64,000 nucleotides of DNA. Source: Elephas maximus indicus. Taxonomy: Eukaryota; Chordata; Mammalia; Proboscidea; Elephantidae. Where the stretch lies: positions 25,692,001 through 25,756,000 of the forward strand of contig NC_064826.1 in the NCBI RefSeq assembly GCF_024166365.1, in the 5' to 3' direction. This document shows positions 12,258 through 23,853 of this stretch, piece by piece (within the stretch, counting starts at the first letter, position 1; each line of letters begins with the position of its first letter). The notes beneath the pieces are model-generated. The model saw only the letters and a program-made list of their open reading frames with translations, was not told the DNA's origin and did no database searches. Both the position numbers and the translations under genes were made by a program.

Positions 12258-12578
12258 GAATGAACAAATCTGTCTTGGAAGAAGTACAACTAGAATGCTC
12301 CTTAGAAGCAAGGATGGAGAGGCTACAACTCACATACTTTGGACATGTTATCAGAAGGGATCAGTCTCTGGAGAAGGACATCATGCTTGGTAAAGTACAG
12401 GGTCAGTGAAAAAGAGGAAGACCCTCAACAAGATGGATTGACACAGTGGCTGCAACAATGGGCTCAAGCATAGCAACAACTGTGAAGATGGTGCAGGACC
12501 GGGCAGTGTTTTGTTCTGGTGTGCATAGGGTTGCTATGAGTGGGAACCAATTTGACGGTGCCTAACAACAACAACAAC
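12258..12578 (+). mobile_element. RTE LINE 3' fragment
   Basis: A 321-bp copy of the RTE 3' end, flanked by an exact 12-bp target-site duplication aaaagataaatt (12246-12257 and 12579-12590). It ends in (ACA)n. It has only the C-terminal ORF2 tail and 3' UTR. Confidence 0.94.
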
Positions 12579-12670
12579 AAAAGATAAATTATTATCTCAT
12601 TCTGTGCTGAGGTTACTTATGTAATATTCCACGTACCACCTTTCACTGACAATTTTTGGTAATAGTGACC

Positions 12671-12716
12671 ATGAGGATGATGAAAATAATGATGATGGTG
12701 GTGGTGGTGGAATGAT
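12671..12716. repeat. (ATG/GTG)n simple repeat
   Basis: A short run of ATGATG/GTGGTG trinucleotides, imperfect. Confidence 0.85.
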
Positions 12717-14169
12717 GAAGGATGACTTCCAGTCATATGAAATGGCAGACAGCCAGGCTCACATTTGGACAAAGTACTAAAAATGAACATGCAGAGACTT
12801 GAGATTTAGCTATGACATTCATTGGCTATGACCCTGAACACATCAAGGCTAGTTCAAGGCAAGTCAAGGTTCTTCCTTATTTGTAAGACAGGGAATTGGA
12901 CCTCTAGGAATGAGTCAGGCTCAAGCAATATATACATTTCTTAAAATTCATTCCAATAGCATAAGCAAAAAATGTATATTCTCTGGCCCTAAGCAAGATT
13001 AGCAAGTCAAACCCCCTTCACATCTAGCATACCCCACAGCCCTGAAATTTCTTCCCAAAGTTTGCTAATGGGCTCCTCCATAATGGAGACAATTATACTG
13101 AAGACCCAATCGCTGTCTTCCCAGAAGCTTTTTTTTTAAATTTGTGCATTCACTCATTTATTTATTCCTTTCCAATTATCTCTTCTATATTGTTTTGCGA
13201 AGGCATCACGTAGTTATGAACTGTGATAATTTCTCTCCACTCCCCTTCCTGACCTTTTATCTGTCTCCATCTCTAACTTGGACTTTGATCTCCCTGAGGC
13301 AGAAACTATACCTATAACTCTGTTCAGTAACAGACGTTGTGCTTGTTCTGAAAACACAGCATCTTTTTATTGCTACTGTTAATAAAATTTGTAATACATT
13401 TTTTAATGTATATAGTCACAAAAGTAATGACAATGATAGTTTTACACGTTATTCATATAGCTCTTTCATCATTTTAAAGCACTCTCACATATATTAAGCC
13501 CCTCTTTATCTGGCACTTCCTCTTCTGTCACCCTCTTCCCCACAGTTTCTCGCTCTTCCAGTTCTTTCTGTCGTGGCCTCTAGAACTTTCATTTCACTGT
13601 AAACAAGCTCTTTACAGCTTTTTGTCTTAATTGAAATCTGAATTTCCCTGGAGGATTCCACTCTTCACAGTGCTCTAACGGAAGCTTTTTGTTCTCTCAT
13701 AGCTCACATGACCCAAGGCCATGGTGAGGGTGTGGAAGAAGGGGTATATTAATTAAGAATCTTTTTGTTGCTAGTAATAAAGACCCAAACTCAAACCTAG
13801 CTTAAGCTAAAAAAAAAAACAGTGATTACATAACTGGAGAAGACAGAAGCAGACTCAAAGATTCAAAGAGATATCATCAGGAACATCTCTTCAACTTTTA
13901 GCCATCATCTCCACTTGTTGCTGCTTGAGTTAAGTTTCTCAAGATTCTGGCAGTGAACAGGATGATTGCTGATAGACCCAGCATCATATCTTCTTAACCC
14001 TCTCCTCAAGGGGTACATCTACAATGCAGAAGAACACTACTTGACCTAGTTTGGGTCACAAAACTATTCTTTGGTCCAGGCGCTGTCTACAGAGGGATGC
14101 CCTATTATCGGTCCAACTTGGGTTGTTATAACACCCCACTAATCTGGAGGGATTGGACACCAAGATTGA
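12717..14169. other. Intergenic sequence with possible diverged repeats
   Basis: No gene. A segment near 13280-13345 resembles an L2 3' end. About 13750-14165 resembles a common mammalian interspersed repeat (gcttaagctaaaa, later caacttgggttg), but I cannot name the family. Confidence 0.35.
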
Positions 14170-14283
14170 TGTTGTTGTTGTTAGGTGCCGTCAAGTCGGT
14201 TCCGACTCACAGCGACCCTATGAACAACGGAACAAAACACTGCCTGATCTTGTGCCATCCTCACAATTGTTGCTATGCCAGTA
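14170..14283 (-). mobile_element. RTE LINE 3' end scrap
   Basis: Starts with (GTT)n and ttaggtgccgtcaagtcggt, the reverse complement of the RTE tail, and stops after about 114 bp, where L1-derived sequence begins. Confidence 0.9.
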
Positions 14284-14287
14284 ATGT

Positions 14288-14625
14288 CGAGTGAGATGGT
14301 ATCTCACTGTAGTTTTGATTTGCATTTTTCTAATGGCTAGTAATTGCGAGCATTTCCTCACATGTCTGTTAGCCACCTGAATGTCTTTGGTGAAGTGTCT
14401 GTTCATATCCTTTGCCCATTTTTTAATTGGATTATTTGCCTTTTTGTTGTAGAGGTATTGGATTTTCCTATAGATTTTAGAGATTAGACCTTTGTTGGAT
14501 ATGTCATAGCCAAAATTTTTTTCCCAGTCTATAGGTTCTGTTTTTACTCTTTTTTTGGTGAAGTCTTTTGATGAGCATAAGTGTTTTTCTAAGGAATATG
14601 AGATTTGACTAGATCAGTGCAGTCC
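14288..14625 (-). mobile_element. L1 ORF2 3' region fragment
   Basis: Antisense L1 signature: gtgagatggtatctcactgt, then gttttgatttgcatttttct, aagtgtctgttcatatcctt and gacctttgttggatatgtca. This is the reverse complement of the C-terminal ORF2 region. It is truncated at both ends and not coding. Confidence 0.88.
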
Positions 14626-16868
14626 AAATTCTAATATCCAGAATGGCCAATGGCAAGTCTATAGTCATGGAACAAAACAAAGCTCTCTGTCACACTAAAA
14701 TTCAGCTAAGGGAATTAACCAGTCATTAGGCCCTTGTATCATTCATAACTTAGCCATGGCAATGTATTTAATCCTTTGACTCAATTCTTTTACTAGAAGA
14801 TTCTGCTGCCATGTTTACTTGGACCCATGATGTTCTCTCCAAAATCCAGACAACAGTCAGTGAAAACAACTTCTTGAGCAGCTCTAATTTGCTGAGCAGG
14901 CTAAGATGGAAATAGTCCAATTACTCATCCGTTACAGTTCACCTTCCAATGACTTTTCCTGGCTCACATCTTTCAGAAGCCCCATGTACTTATTTTCTCA
15001 CTGAGCTTATTTTGCAAGTGAGCCGCATTACAGGATATCATGTTTTAGTTCCCTCTGTTCTTCATGTCTTTTTTTTAAAGTGTTGAGTTATTCTGATAAG
15101 ATACTATAAATAATCAAGCTTTTGTTAAATAACTTTATATGTTTTAGTAACTTTACAATATTTTCCAACAAGTTTACCCATCATTCATTTGAACAAAAGT
15201 ATGTATAATAAAATTTGAGAGCTACTTTCTTACAAAAGTAAGAAAAATGGTAATGTTACGAATACCAAAGACCATTAAAGCCTGCCCAAGAACGACTACT
15301 TAAATTCTAACTGCGTTCACCTCAAAATGTTAAGGCACAGTAAAAAATAATATTAACAATGAGAATAGCCACAAACTGCTCTTTTTGTCTTGAGTACATC
15401 CCACTAGAGACGACTAAATGACATAATCTGGTCAGAGGAAAAGGAAACTGTTGGGATCCTTATTTATCTCTTATTCAATGGACTTTGGTGGGTTCAAAGA
15501 TATCTGTAAATATGGCCCTGTGTTTTCTCATGACCTACGTACCATGAGTGTATCTCTGAAATCTGTCTTTATCTTCTCAATTTCACTCTTTGTCTCTTCT
15601 CTTCTGCTTTCTCAGTTTCCATTACTGTGTACACAGATTACTTACACATCTACTTCTTCCCTTCTGTAGATGCTCTTCTGTATTATCTGCACATCTTTTC
15701 AACTAAACTACCTTGACCTGAAAAGAAAGTCCTAGTACATCTAGGAATTCATGAAGGAAGTATTTAATACTGCAAAAATTAGACACAAAAGTTAAGCACA
15801 AACCCTGCCCTCACAAAGCTTACAGTCTAAAGGAAATGGATAACAAACAAAAACAATGATATTTGGTAAATGCTCTGAGAAGGAAATTATCAGGTGTTCT
15901 GGAAATGCTTAATAGGGGACACCATAAATTGGTTTAGGGCTATCAAGGAATCTCTGTTGGAGTAAGTCTTCTTGGTCTAAATACATCATCTTCAAAGCTA
16001 CACCCTACCCTGCAGTTAAGAATATCACCATCCCAACTGTCTCCCAAGTTCTAAAATATAAGGGTCACAGCTGACTTGTCCTTCTTCATTTTCCATATAT
16101 ACTCATTGCCATATTCTGCCACTGTTTTTTCTACTAATAAAATAGTTCATAAAAAAAAGTTTATTTCCTCTCCAATCGCAAAAGACTAAAATATTTAGAT
16201 TTAATCTCTGTAAACTGCTCATATGAGAATATATATGAGATTGTAAATATACTTCCAGTATATTATATTTAGCTGAATAGGGAATAAAATGCAAAGTGGA
16301 TCCCTTAGAATAAGCCCAGGAACTAGGCAGTCTTATTTTTTGGTAAGCCAAATGCTCTATTTATATTTTCTAAACTGCAATTAACTCATTCTAAAGATTG
16401 TTTAGCATTTCAGGCAGTTTACCTCTATAATATCAAGCCTTTCTTGGTATCAGTTTTGGTTCCATTATAATGTATCTATTTTTACTGAAGCCAGGATGAA
16501 AACATTTTTTGATGATCATCTTTCCCAGAAACTTGAATTATTTTATCAAATTGCCTATGTCTTTTCTCAAGCTTTAACATCCGGTGACAATTTCGGATGC
16601 AAAAAAAAAAAAAAAAAAAATGAAGTGATTAAATGGAAGAAAAAATGATTCTACTTTCTCTAACATGATTACATTTTTTATTTCTCTATATCAAGTACTC
16701 TAGAGATTAACTTCAGGTATCGTAGCAAGGTCAGAAGCTTTTGCTAAGCACTCCACTTTACAATGATGTGTTTTCATTTAATTATCCCTTAAAATAATTA
16801 TTTGGCTTTGGCATATATGGACTTCACCTTCTCTAAATTGAAATTCCCCTTGCCTCTCTATGAGGGAA
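14626..16868. other. Intergenic sequence, mostly unrecognised
   Basis: No gene. About 15730-15900 resembles a minus-strand L2 fragment (accctgccctcacaaagctt). A pure A run lies at 16600-16620. The rest carries no recognised repeat. Confidence 0.5.
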
Positions 16869-16998
16869 GTCGGAGACTTTAAGCTAGATATACCTAACTT
16901 CCAGGCCAGTCTCTATCATTTACAAGATACCTTGGGCAAAATACTTAACCTCTCTGAGCTTTCTTCATCTAGAATAGAAAGGTCATAATGCTTTATAG

Positions 16999-17602
16999 CA
17001 GGGTTTCCAGACCAAAGAAGAATTGATGCCTTTGAATTATGGTGTCGGTGAAGAATACTGAATATACCATGGACTGACGGAAGAACGAACAAATCTGTCT
17101 TGGAAGAAGTACAGCCAGGATGCTCCTTAGAAGTAAAGATGGCAAGACTTTATCTCATATACTTTGGACGTGCTACCGGGAGGCACCAGTCCCTGGAGAA
17201 GGACATCATGTTGGTAGAGTCAGTGAAAAATAGGAAGACCCTCAAGAAGATGGATTAACACAGCGGCTGCAACAATGGGCTCAAACATAGCAACAATTGT
17301 GAGGATGGCACAGGACTGGGCAACGTTTCGTTCTGTTGTATATAGGGTCACTATGAGTCAGAACTAACTCGATAGCATCTAACAACAACAGAGTTTCTCA
17401 ACCTCGGCACTATTGACATTTTACAACATATAATTCTTTGTTGTAGGGAACTGTCCTGTGCATTGTAGGATGGTTAGCAGAATCCCTGGCCTTTATCTAC
17501 TAGATACCAATGCACCCCCTCCCATTTATGACACCAAAAATCTTCCCAGACATTGCTAGACGTTCCCTAAAATGCAAAATTGCCTCCAATTGAGAACCAC
17601 TG
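16999..17602 (+). mobile_element. MER5A-type hAT element, split by an RTE
   Basis: Begins cagggtttc and resumes after the RTE as tctcaacctcggcactattg, ending ttgagaaccactg. Terminal inverted repeats (CAG-GTTCTCAA type) and the 8-bp duplication are those of a non-autonomous hAT-Charlie element. Confidence 0.88.
17008..17388 (+). mobile_element. RTE LINE 3' fragment inside the MER5A-type element
   Basis: A 381-bp RTE 3' end from the C-terminal ORF2 region (gaccaaagaagaattgatgc) to the ACA tail. It is flanked by cagggtttc / cagagtttc (9 bp, one mismatch), which rejoin to restore the MER5A start. Confidence 0.92.
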
Positions 17603-17649
17603 TTTTACAGAATTGAGTTTAAATGAAATTATGTATGTTAATAACCTAG

Positions 17650-17859
17650 CTTGTAGACTCATAGCAACCCTATAGGACAGAGTAGAGCTGCCCCGTATAG
17701 TTTCCAAGGCTGTAATCTTTATGGAAGCAGACTGCCACATCTTTCTTCTGCAGAGCTGCTGGTGGATTCAAACCTCCAGCATTTCAGTTAGCAGCCCAGC
17801 GCTTATCACACTGTGCCACAAGTTTTCACCATGAGTTGGAATCAACTCAACAGCAAGGG
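17650..17859. mobile_element. AfroSINE with inverted 5' part (twin-primed)
   Basis: 17650 to about 17825 is a minus-strand SINE body from ctatgagtc back to the tRNA-like head. 17828-17859 is the SINE 3' tail in plus orientation (catgagttggaatcaactca). One duplication encloses the whole: taataacctag (17639-17649) / taataatctag (17860-17870). The body lacks its own tail, and the tail is found inverted next to its head, as expected from twin priming. Confidence 0.85.
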
Positions 17860-18254
17860 TAATAATCTAGAACATTTTGACACATAACACGCATACAATA
17901 AATTTGTTTATTGATACACTTGGATTCTCAATAACAACAACAACCATATTTGACAGTATAAAAACAAAGAATAAGAAATCACAGAAAATGAAAGATTATT
18001 ATCAGGGAAAGGTTGGTCATCATTCAGAAGGGAAATAATTTACTGTTACTTTGATTAGACTTGATTTGATTAGAATTATAAGCCTTTGGTTGGGGTGGAG
18101 AGAATAAAAGGGAGAGTAGAGAAAACCAGAGAATAAGTTAAAGCGTTTGTCAACTTTATAGATGCCAAGTTTAATGCTGGCCAATATTTTATCTTTTAGT
18201 CCCATGAAGATACAACCATTAGAACATCAAACTAAACTCAAGCCTTGATTTCCA

Positions 18255-18392
18255 AGTGTCTGATAACATAGAAAAGATCCAGCACTTGAAGACAGACAGA
18301 CCTCAGTTCAAATCCAAGCTGTATACCTTTCAGGTGCTCCAAGAACTTGGGGAAATTTCTAACCATTCTGAGCCTGTTTCTTTATTTGCAAA
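18255..18392 (+). repeat. MIR fragment
   Basis: MIR-like core (acctcagttcaaatccaagc, then agcctgtttctttatttgca). A SINE inserted at its right end. Confidence 0.7.
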
Positions 18393-18603
18393 TTAAAACC
18401 TGCTGCTGTGGAATCAGCTCTGACTCATAGAGACCCCATGTGTATCAGAGTAGAACTGTGCTTCCTGAGGTTTTCAATGGTTAATTTATCTACAGTAGAT
18501 CACCGTACTTTTCTTCTGAGGTGCCTCTCTAGGTGAACTTGAACCCCAAACATTTCAGTTATCAGCCTAGCGTGTTAAATGTATGCACCATTCAGGGATT
18601 GTT
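18393..18603 (-). mobile_element. Diverged AfroSINE, old subtype
   Basis: A minus-strand copy with the old-subtype middle (ttcttctgaggtgcctctct). It is flanked by tttatttgcaaa (18381-18392) / tttatttccaaa (18604-18615). Confidence 0.85.
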
Positions 18604-18749
18604 TTTATTTCCAAAAACTAATGAAGGCACTTCTGAATGCTCTATGGAGATTTCGATGTTCCTTAATGGAATCTAGAATTAGCCCTATTGTTTCAGGAAA
18701 TTTTAAGGGGAAAAACTGTAACCTATTCTTTCAAATAGCATAGGGCTGA

Positions 18750-18931
18750 TTGCCAGGTTTAACAAATAAAAATACAGGACATCCAGATACCTGAATTTCA
18801 CATAAACAACGAAAAATATTTAGCATAAGTATATCCCAAATATAGCATGGGACATATATATACTAAAAAGTTATTTGGCGTTTATCTGAAACACAAATTT
18901 CACTGGGGACCCTGTATTTCATCAGGCAACC
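18750..18931. mobile_element. Palindromic DNA-transposon fossil
   Basis: About 180 bp whose two halves are imperfect inverted repeats: the left arm has tgccaggtttaacaaataaa and cataaacaacg, the right arm mirrors it with cgtttatctgaaa and gtatttcatcaggcaac. Such long hairpin structures are typical of non-autonomous DNA transposons. I do not name the family. Confidence 0.65.
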
Positions 18932-19024
18932 CTAAACTGAGCTAATGGATTGAGCACTGAAACTCTACTAAGGATAGAGAAACACTGGAGACAGGAAGCA
19001 GTGGCTTGAATAATGGCATAAATA

Positions 19025-19265
19025 AGATCTATCATTTATTGAGTGTCTCCTATGAATTAGATATTGATCTAAGAGCCTGGCATAAATGAATTTACTTAAT
19101 CTTTGGGGGAAGGGTAGGTAAAATACTAATCTAACCCCCGTTTTAGAAATGAGACCCTAAGAAGCTAATGAACTTTCCCAAAATCACATGACCAAGATGT
19201 GATGGAGCAAGGTTCACAACCTTCTAACTTCACAGCCCAAACTTCTAACTACTAAGGTATCCTAA
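19025..19265 (-). repeat. MIR fragment
   Basis: Antisense MIR pattern: catttattgagtgtctccta, then a gttttagaaatgagaccc-like stretch, then tttcccaaaatcacatgacc. Confidence 0.75.
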
Positions 19266-19379
19266 CTTTTTATCCTCATCTATGTAGATACACATGGCTG
19301 GAGCCTACACTGGGTCCTCCAAGTTGATGAAAATACCTGTATAATAGACTGTTGGTTTAAAAAAATAAGACACAGGCAC

Positions 19380-19600
19380 AATAATTCAGAGCCCAAACTC
19401 TACAGCCAAAGTCTTGTGAAAGTTAGAATCTTGGCTTCCCACTTCCTACCTGTGTGACCTTGGGCAAGTCATTTACCTCTCTCTACTTTGGCTTTCTCTC
19501 TGTAAGGAAGAATAATAATGGAAGCTTCCTTTCCATTATTGTAAGGTTATACAGATATTAAACGAGTTATTTCATGTAAGGTGTTTGGGCATGACGAGCC
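19380..19600 (+). repeat. MIR fragment
   Basis: Contains the well-preserved MIR core acctgtgtgaccttgggcaa and continues to the 3' region (tattaaacgagttatttcat). Confidence 0.85.
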
Positions 19601-20123
19601 TGAGCATATAAATACTAACTACTAATGTTCTAGTACTATTTCCCTTCCTTTTCTCCCCTTCCCTTCCTTTTCCTTCCTAACTAATAACTTCTTCAACAGC
19701 TTCTCTCCTTTCTGGCAGTAATGGCTTCCAAACACAATGTTGTTAACTTCAGCCATTCCTCACACTGGCATTCAAGCCTTCCATCACCTGGAGTGAGGTA
19801 CCCACTAGGAATATAACAATTTTGTTTTTATAAATAAAATTCAAGCTGTCAGATATATTTAACTGAATAATGTAGCCATTTTCCTTATTGATCTGAATTG
19901 CAATAATTGCCAAACATTAAATTTTCCACTACTTTTTATTTTGACTATTTTCAAATCTCTAGAAAACTTGAAAGAATAATGCAACACAGACTCAAATACC
20001 CTTTGCTAGATTCACCATTAACATTTTGTCATATTTGTGCTCTCGCTCTTCCTCCCTTCATGCCTAAATACTTCAGCATGTATCTCTAATCTTTCACCTG
20101 AGAGTTTTAGTATCCACTAATAA

Positions 20124-20125
<2 letters not shown>

Positions 20126-20155
<30 letters not shown>
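20126..20155. mobile_element. Poly(T)-only insertion with target duplication
   Basis: Thirty consecutive T residues flanked by taataacc at 20118-20125 and 20155-20162. This reads as a minus-strand retroinsertion consisting only of a poly(A) tail. Confidence 0.65.
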
Positions 20156-20159
<4 letters not shown>

Positions 20160-20417
20160 ACCTATGTATGAATGAATGATTATACCGAGGATTACAGTAT
20201 GGTGATTTTCTAATTCTGTCAATATTTTAGCTGGCACTCTTCTCTAGAGAAGAGCTTCTGCCAATCCTGTCTCTTAAATGCACCTACTCTTTACTTATCG
20301 GCTATATCGTTATCTGACATTTTGCATTTATGACAATAGTAAAAAATATACTGTCCGGCTATTTTGCACATTAATGACAGTAACAAACAGCAAGGTGCGA
20401 GGCAAGAGTAACGCTAG

Positions 20418-20620
20418 CTGTGATGGCTAAGGTAATGTGTCAGCTTGGGGGGGCCATGATTCTCAGTGGTTTGGCAGTTATGTAATGATGAAATTTGGCA
20501 GTTATGTAATTATTTAGTAATCCTCCATTTTGTGATCTGATGTGCTCATCCTCCATTTTCATCTAACACCGATTGTCACATAAGAACCTGGTCCTTGGAA
20601 CCTACCCATGACAATAAGTG
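20418..20620 (+). repeat. LTR-like repeat fragment with internal duplication
   Basis: Contains two nearby copies of ttggcagttatgtaat and paired cctccatttt motifs. The style resembles proboscidean LTR families, but I cannot name it. Confidence 0.4.
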
Positions 20621-21034
20621 AGGAGTGGGTGTATCACTATGGAATATTATTATTACCATTATTACCCAATGTATTATAATCCATTATCATTATTCTTCTT
20701 GACAGTCAAATTGTTCAAAGTTCCTTTTGAGTGCCTCCTTGTTTTCTAGTGTAGGATATCCTAGGTGCTCTGGAATCAGCCATTTCTCCAAGGATCCTTG
20801 GTTCTTTTGTATGAGAAGGGTAGGTAGGTGTGTTTCTCACTACAGGAGTGTCTTTGCTTCTAGGTCCTTTTGGACAAACACTAATTTTTATATATACTTG
20901 AGTCTATTATTAAAACTTTTATGCTTTTCCACTGATGGATCTGTCTATTGCCAGCAGCTTTAATTACTTTAGTATTCTAATATATTTTAATATCTAATTT
21001 GGTCAGTTACCTCTTTTTACTCTTTTTTTCCTAA

Positions 21035-21440
21035 GTGATACCACACTTTAACATAACTTTGCCAATTTTTTTAAAAAATTATAAATTAATTTGGCGATAA
21101 CTGACATCATTACATCATCACACTGACTTACAGTATTAACATCTATGAACAGTTATGCCTCACCATTTAGTCAAATACTATTCAAATATTCCCCCTTGTC
21201 CTTTAGTTAAATTTTGTAGTTGTATACATATGGGCCTTCTCTTCACATTTCTTATAAATTGGAATTATTCCAAGATGTATTTTTCTTACTGTTTTATATG
21301 GAATTTTCTCATTACAATTTTCAAGTGGTTATTGCTAGCTTATAAAAAAGTTATCAGTTATTCTTTATCTATTTTATGACAGACTACCACACTGAATTAT
21401 CTTATTAAGTTCCAATACTTTCTTTTGTAATTCCTTCTGT
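21035..21440 (-). mobile_element. L1-like fragment
   Basis: Antisense L1 style (ttttgtagttgtatacatat, tattgctagcttataaaaaa). Highly diverged and not coding. Confidence 0.4.
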
Positions 21441-21728
21441 ATACTTTTCCAAGTAGACAATCATACCACCTATAAAAGAATGTATTTTACCTCCTCATTT
21501 CCCCTATTTATATATTAAAATACATAGACTAAGTATGTTGTTGGTGTTGTTAGGTGACATTTAGTTGGTTCTAACTCATAGTGACCCCATGAATATAGAA
21601 CAAAATGTTACCTGATCCTGCGCCATCCTCACAATAATAGGTATGTTTGAGCCCATTGTTGCAGCCACTGTGTCAACCTATCTTGCTGAAGGTTTTCCTC
21701 TCCTTCACTGACCCTATACTTTACCAAG

Positions 21729-22289
21729 TGTTATGCATTGAATTATGTTCCCCAAAATATGTGTTGTAAATCCTAACTCCTATGCCTGTGGTGGATCCCT
21801 GGTGGCACAGTGGTTAAGAGTTCAGCTGCTACACAAAAGGCTGGCAGTTCGAATCCACCAGCTGCTCCTTGGAAACCAAATCAGTTCTACTCTGTACAGT
21901 AGGGGTGCTATGAGTGGGGATCAACTGAACAGCAAGAGTTTATACCTGTGGTTATAATTCCATTTGGGAATGGCTTTTTCTTTGTTATGTTAATGAGACA
22001 GTATTAATGTAGGGTGTGTCTTAAATCAAACTCTTTTGAGACACAAAAGAGATAAAATAAGCACATTGGGGAAGAGAGAAGCCAAGCCAGATGAAGATGA
22101 CTCACAAGCAGAAACTCATAAGAGACAAGGATCTTCTTTCAGAGCCAACAGAGAGAGAAAGCCTTTGCCTAGAGCCAGTATCCTGAATTCAGGCTTCTAA
22201 CTGCCTAAACTGTGAGAGAAGAAATTTCTGCTTGTTGAAACTACCCATTTGTGGTATTTCTGTTATAGCAGCACTAGAGAACTAAGACA
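21729..22289 (+). mobile_element. MaLR/ERVL-type solo LTR containing a SINE
   Basis: Starts tgttatgcattgaattatgt and ends cactagagaactaagaca. A SINE sits at 21792-21940. Flanks ccaag / gcaaa are a weak 5-bp duplication (3 of 5), but the RTE on both sides rejoins at this point. Confidence 0.85.
21792..21940 (+). mobile_element. AfroSINE, deleted subtype, inside the LTR
   Basis: Head atccctggtggcacagtggt, B-box gttcgaatccacc. The flanking duplication is tatgcctgtgg (21781-21791) / tatacctgtgg (21941-21951). Confidence 0.93.
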
Positions 22290-22467
22290 GCAAACATCAT
22301 ATCCTTCTCCAGGGACTGGACTCCCCTAATAATGAGCCCAAAATAAGTGAGACAAAGTCTCGCCATTCTTGCTTCTAAGGAGCATTCTAGCCCTGTTTTC
22401 TCCAAGACAGACTTTTGTTCATTCTTCTGGTAGTCTGTGGTATATTCAATATTCTTTGCCAACACCA

Positions 22468-23668
22468 CTCTGCCTGCAGAAATACTAGAATTCTAAAGGT
22501 TCTAATAAGCAAAAGCAGATTTTGATTAAGACTATAAGGTGGTTCCTGGAAAATGCGTTTTGCATAAATATGTAGGATTGCAACATAGAACCCACCAGAA
22601 AAGGACTTGGCATCTCCATGGTAAGGCACTAATAAGGAGGTACATGTGTGAACACAATGACTTATTTGCACTTGTAATTAATTTGCTTACACCTTATTTA
22701 TTTCATGAAATTTCTCTCAGTGAGATTAAACACAGACATTGCCTTCTCAATAGTTACCTTTCATGATTTAGATTATTCAAATAGTTAAACAAGGGATAGA
22801 AAACAGAATTTTCAGTCTTTAGATAACAGGAAAAAATGCTTAGGAGATAGTTATAGAAATAGCAAGTTGTGTATGCTGGTTGCTCTTCTGTTTAAAAGCG
22901 ACCTAAGTTGGTTTTATAATGTTTATAATAAGAATAGTGCTTATTTCATGGATAATGCAAATCAATGAATAACACTCCTGTTTGGTTTTAGAATGGATGT
23001 ACACATACACACACAAAGTATTTATATGATTGTATCATGTCCTGCCAATGCTACTATTAAAATGAGTTAACAAGTCTTTGACAAAGAAATGATTTAAAAG
23101 TCATTTTGATTTTCTCGATGGCTCAAGTCATTGCAAAAGTATCCATTTCTTGCCCTTTTGAGAAAAGGGCTACTAAAAATGATCTCAAACTTCAAATAGC
23201 CCTTAAATTTACTGATATATTTCCTTTAAATTCATAACCCTGAAATCATCTTACTTGTGTTTTAAAAGATAATTAGATAAATTGAGAATCAAATTCTATC
23301 TGTGTACCTTACAAGAAAAGATATGCAAATATATTAAGGAAAAAATCCAATTCCTAAGTATAATTCTCAGAATCAAATAAGAGCTTTAAGTTTATTCCAG
23401 TCATTCCTTAATTGATGACATGAGGATATTAAGAACATTGAAGCAGAACTCAAGGAGAAGTAATCGAACTTCCATGTAGCTTTGCCCTTTTAGTTCTCTC
23501 AACAGAAGTATAAAGGGTTATGTTACTTCAGATATATATTGCACATGAACAAGAGTGTTCTGGAGAAAACTAATAACAAAATGTATTCAACTGCCATCTG
23601 ATGACAACGGGAAGAGTTCATCTCCCAAAATCTTTTGGGAGAGAAAAAAAAAAGTCTAAGCACAATAA
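22468..23668. other. Intergenic sequence, nothing recognised
   Basis: AT-rich. No gene and no repeat identified. Confidence 0.55.
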
Positions 23669-23845
23669 AACCAAACCAAACCTGTTGTCATTGAGTGGAT
23701 TCTGGCTCATAGCAACCTTATAGAACAGAGTAGAACTGCCCCATAGGGTTTCCAAGGAGTGACTGGTGGATTCAAACTGTTGACATTTTGGTTAGCAGCC
23801 ATAGCTCACCGTAGCTTTTAATGACTGTGCCACCAGGGCACAACA
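23669..23845 (-). mobile_element. AfroSINE, deleted subtype
   Basis: A minus-strand copy starting at an A/C-rich tail (accaaaccaaacctgttgtc), flanked by cacaataa / tacaataa. A small internal duplication is present near its head (gcagccatagctcaccgtag). Confidence 0.9.
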
Positions 23846-23853
23846 TACAATAA

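Larger units (their letters stand above)
16870..17650 (+). repeat. MIR split by nested MER5A-type and RTE insertions
   Basis: Left part (16870-16998) has the MIR core (ttgggcaaaatacttaacct). The right part (about 17611-17650) continues it (gagtttaaatgaaattatgt). Everything between is the MER5A-type element, itself split by an RTE. The hAT target-site duplication is ctttatag (16991-16998) / ttttacag (17603-17610), 6 of 8 matching, with both differences transitions. Confidence 0.75.
19945..21000. mobile_element. Old L1-derived tract with a later insertion
   Basis: Phrases such as gctagattcaccattaacat, ggaatcagccatttctccaa and gtgtctttgcttctaggtcc match an old mammalian L1 3' region recalled from other genomes. 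It is interrupted by a T-run insertion at 20126-20155 and an LTR-like piece at 20418-20620. Orientation not settled. Confidence 0.5.
21538..22467 (-). mobile_element. RTE LINE 3' fragment, split by LTR and SINE
   Basis: RTE minus-strand sequence runs 21538-21728 (gttaggtgacatttagttgg to actttaccaag), then resumes at 22290 (atatccttctccagggactg) and ends near 22467. A MaLR-type LTR separates the halves. Confidence 0.9.
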
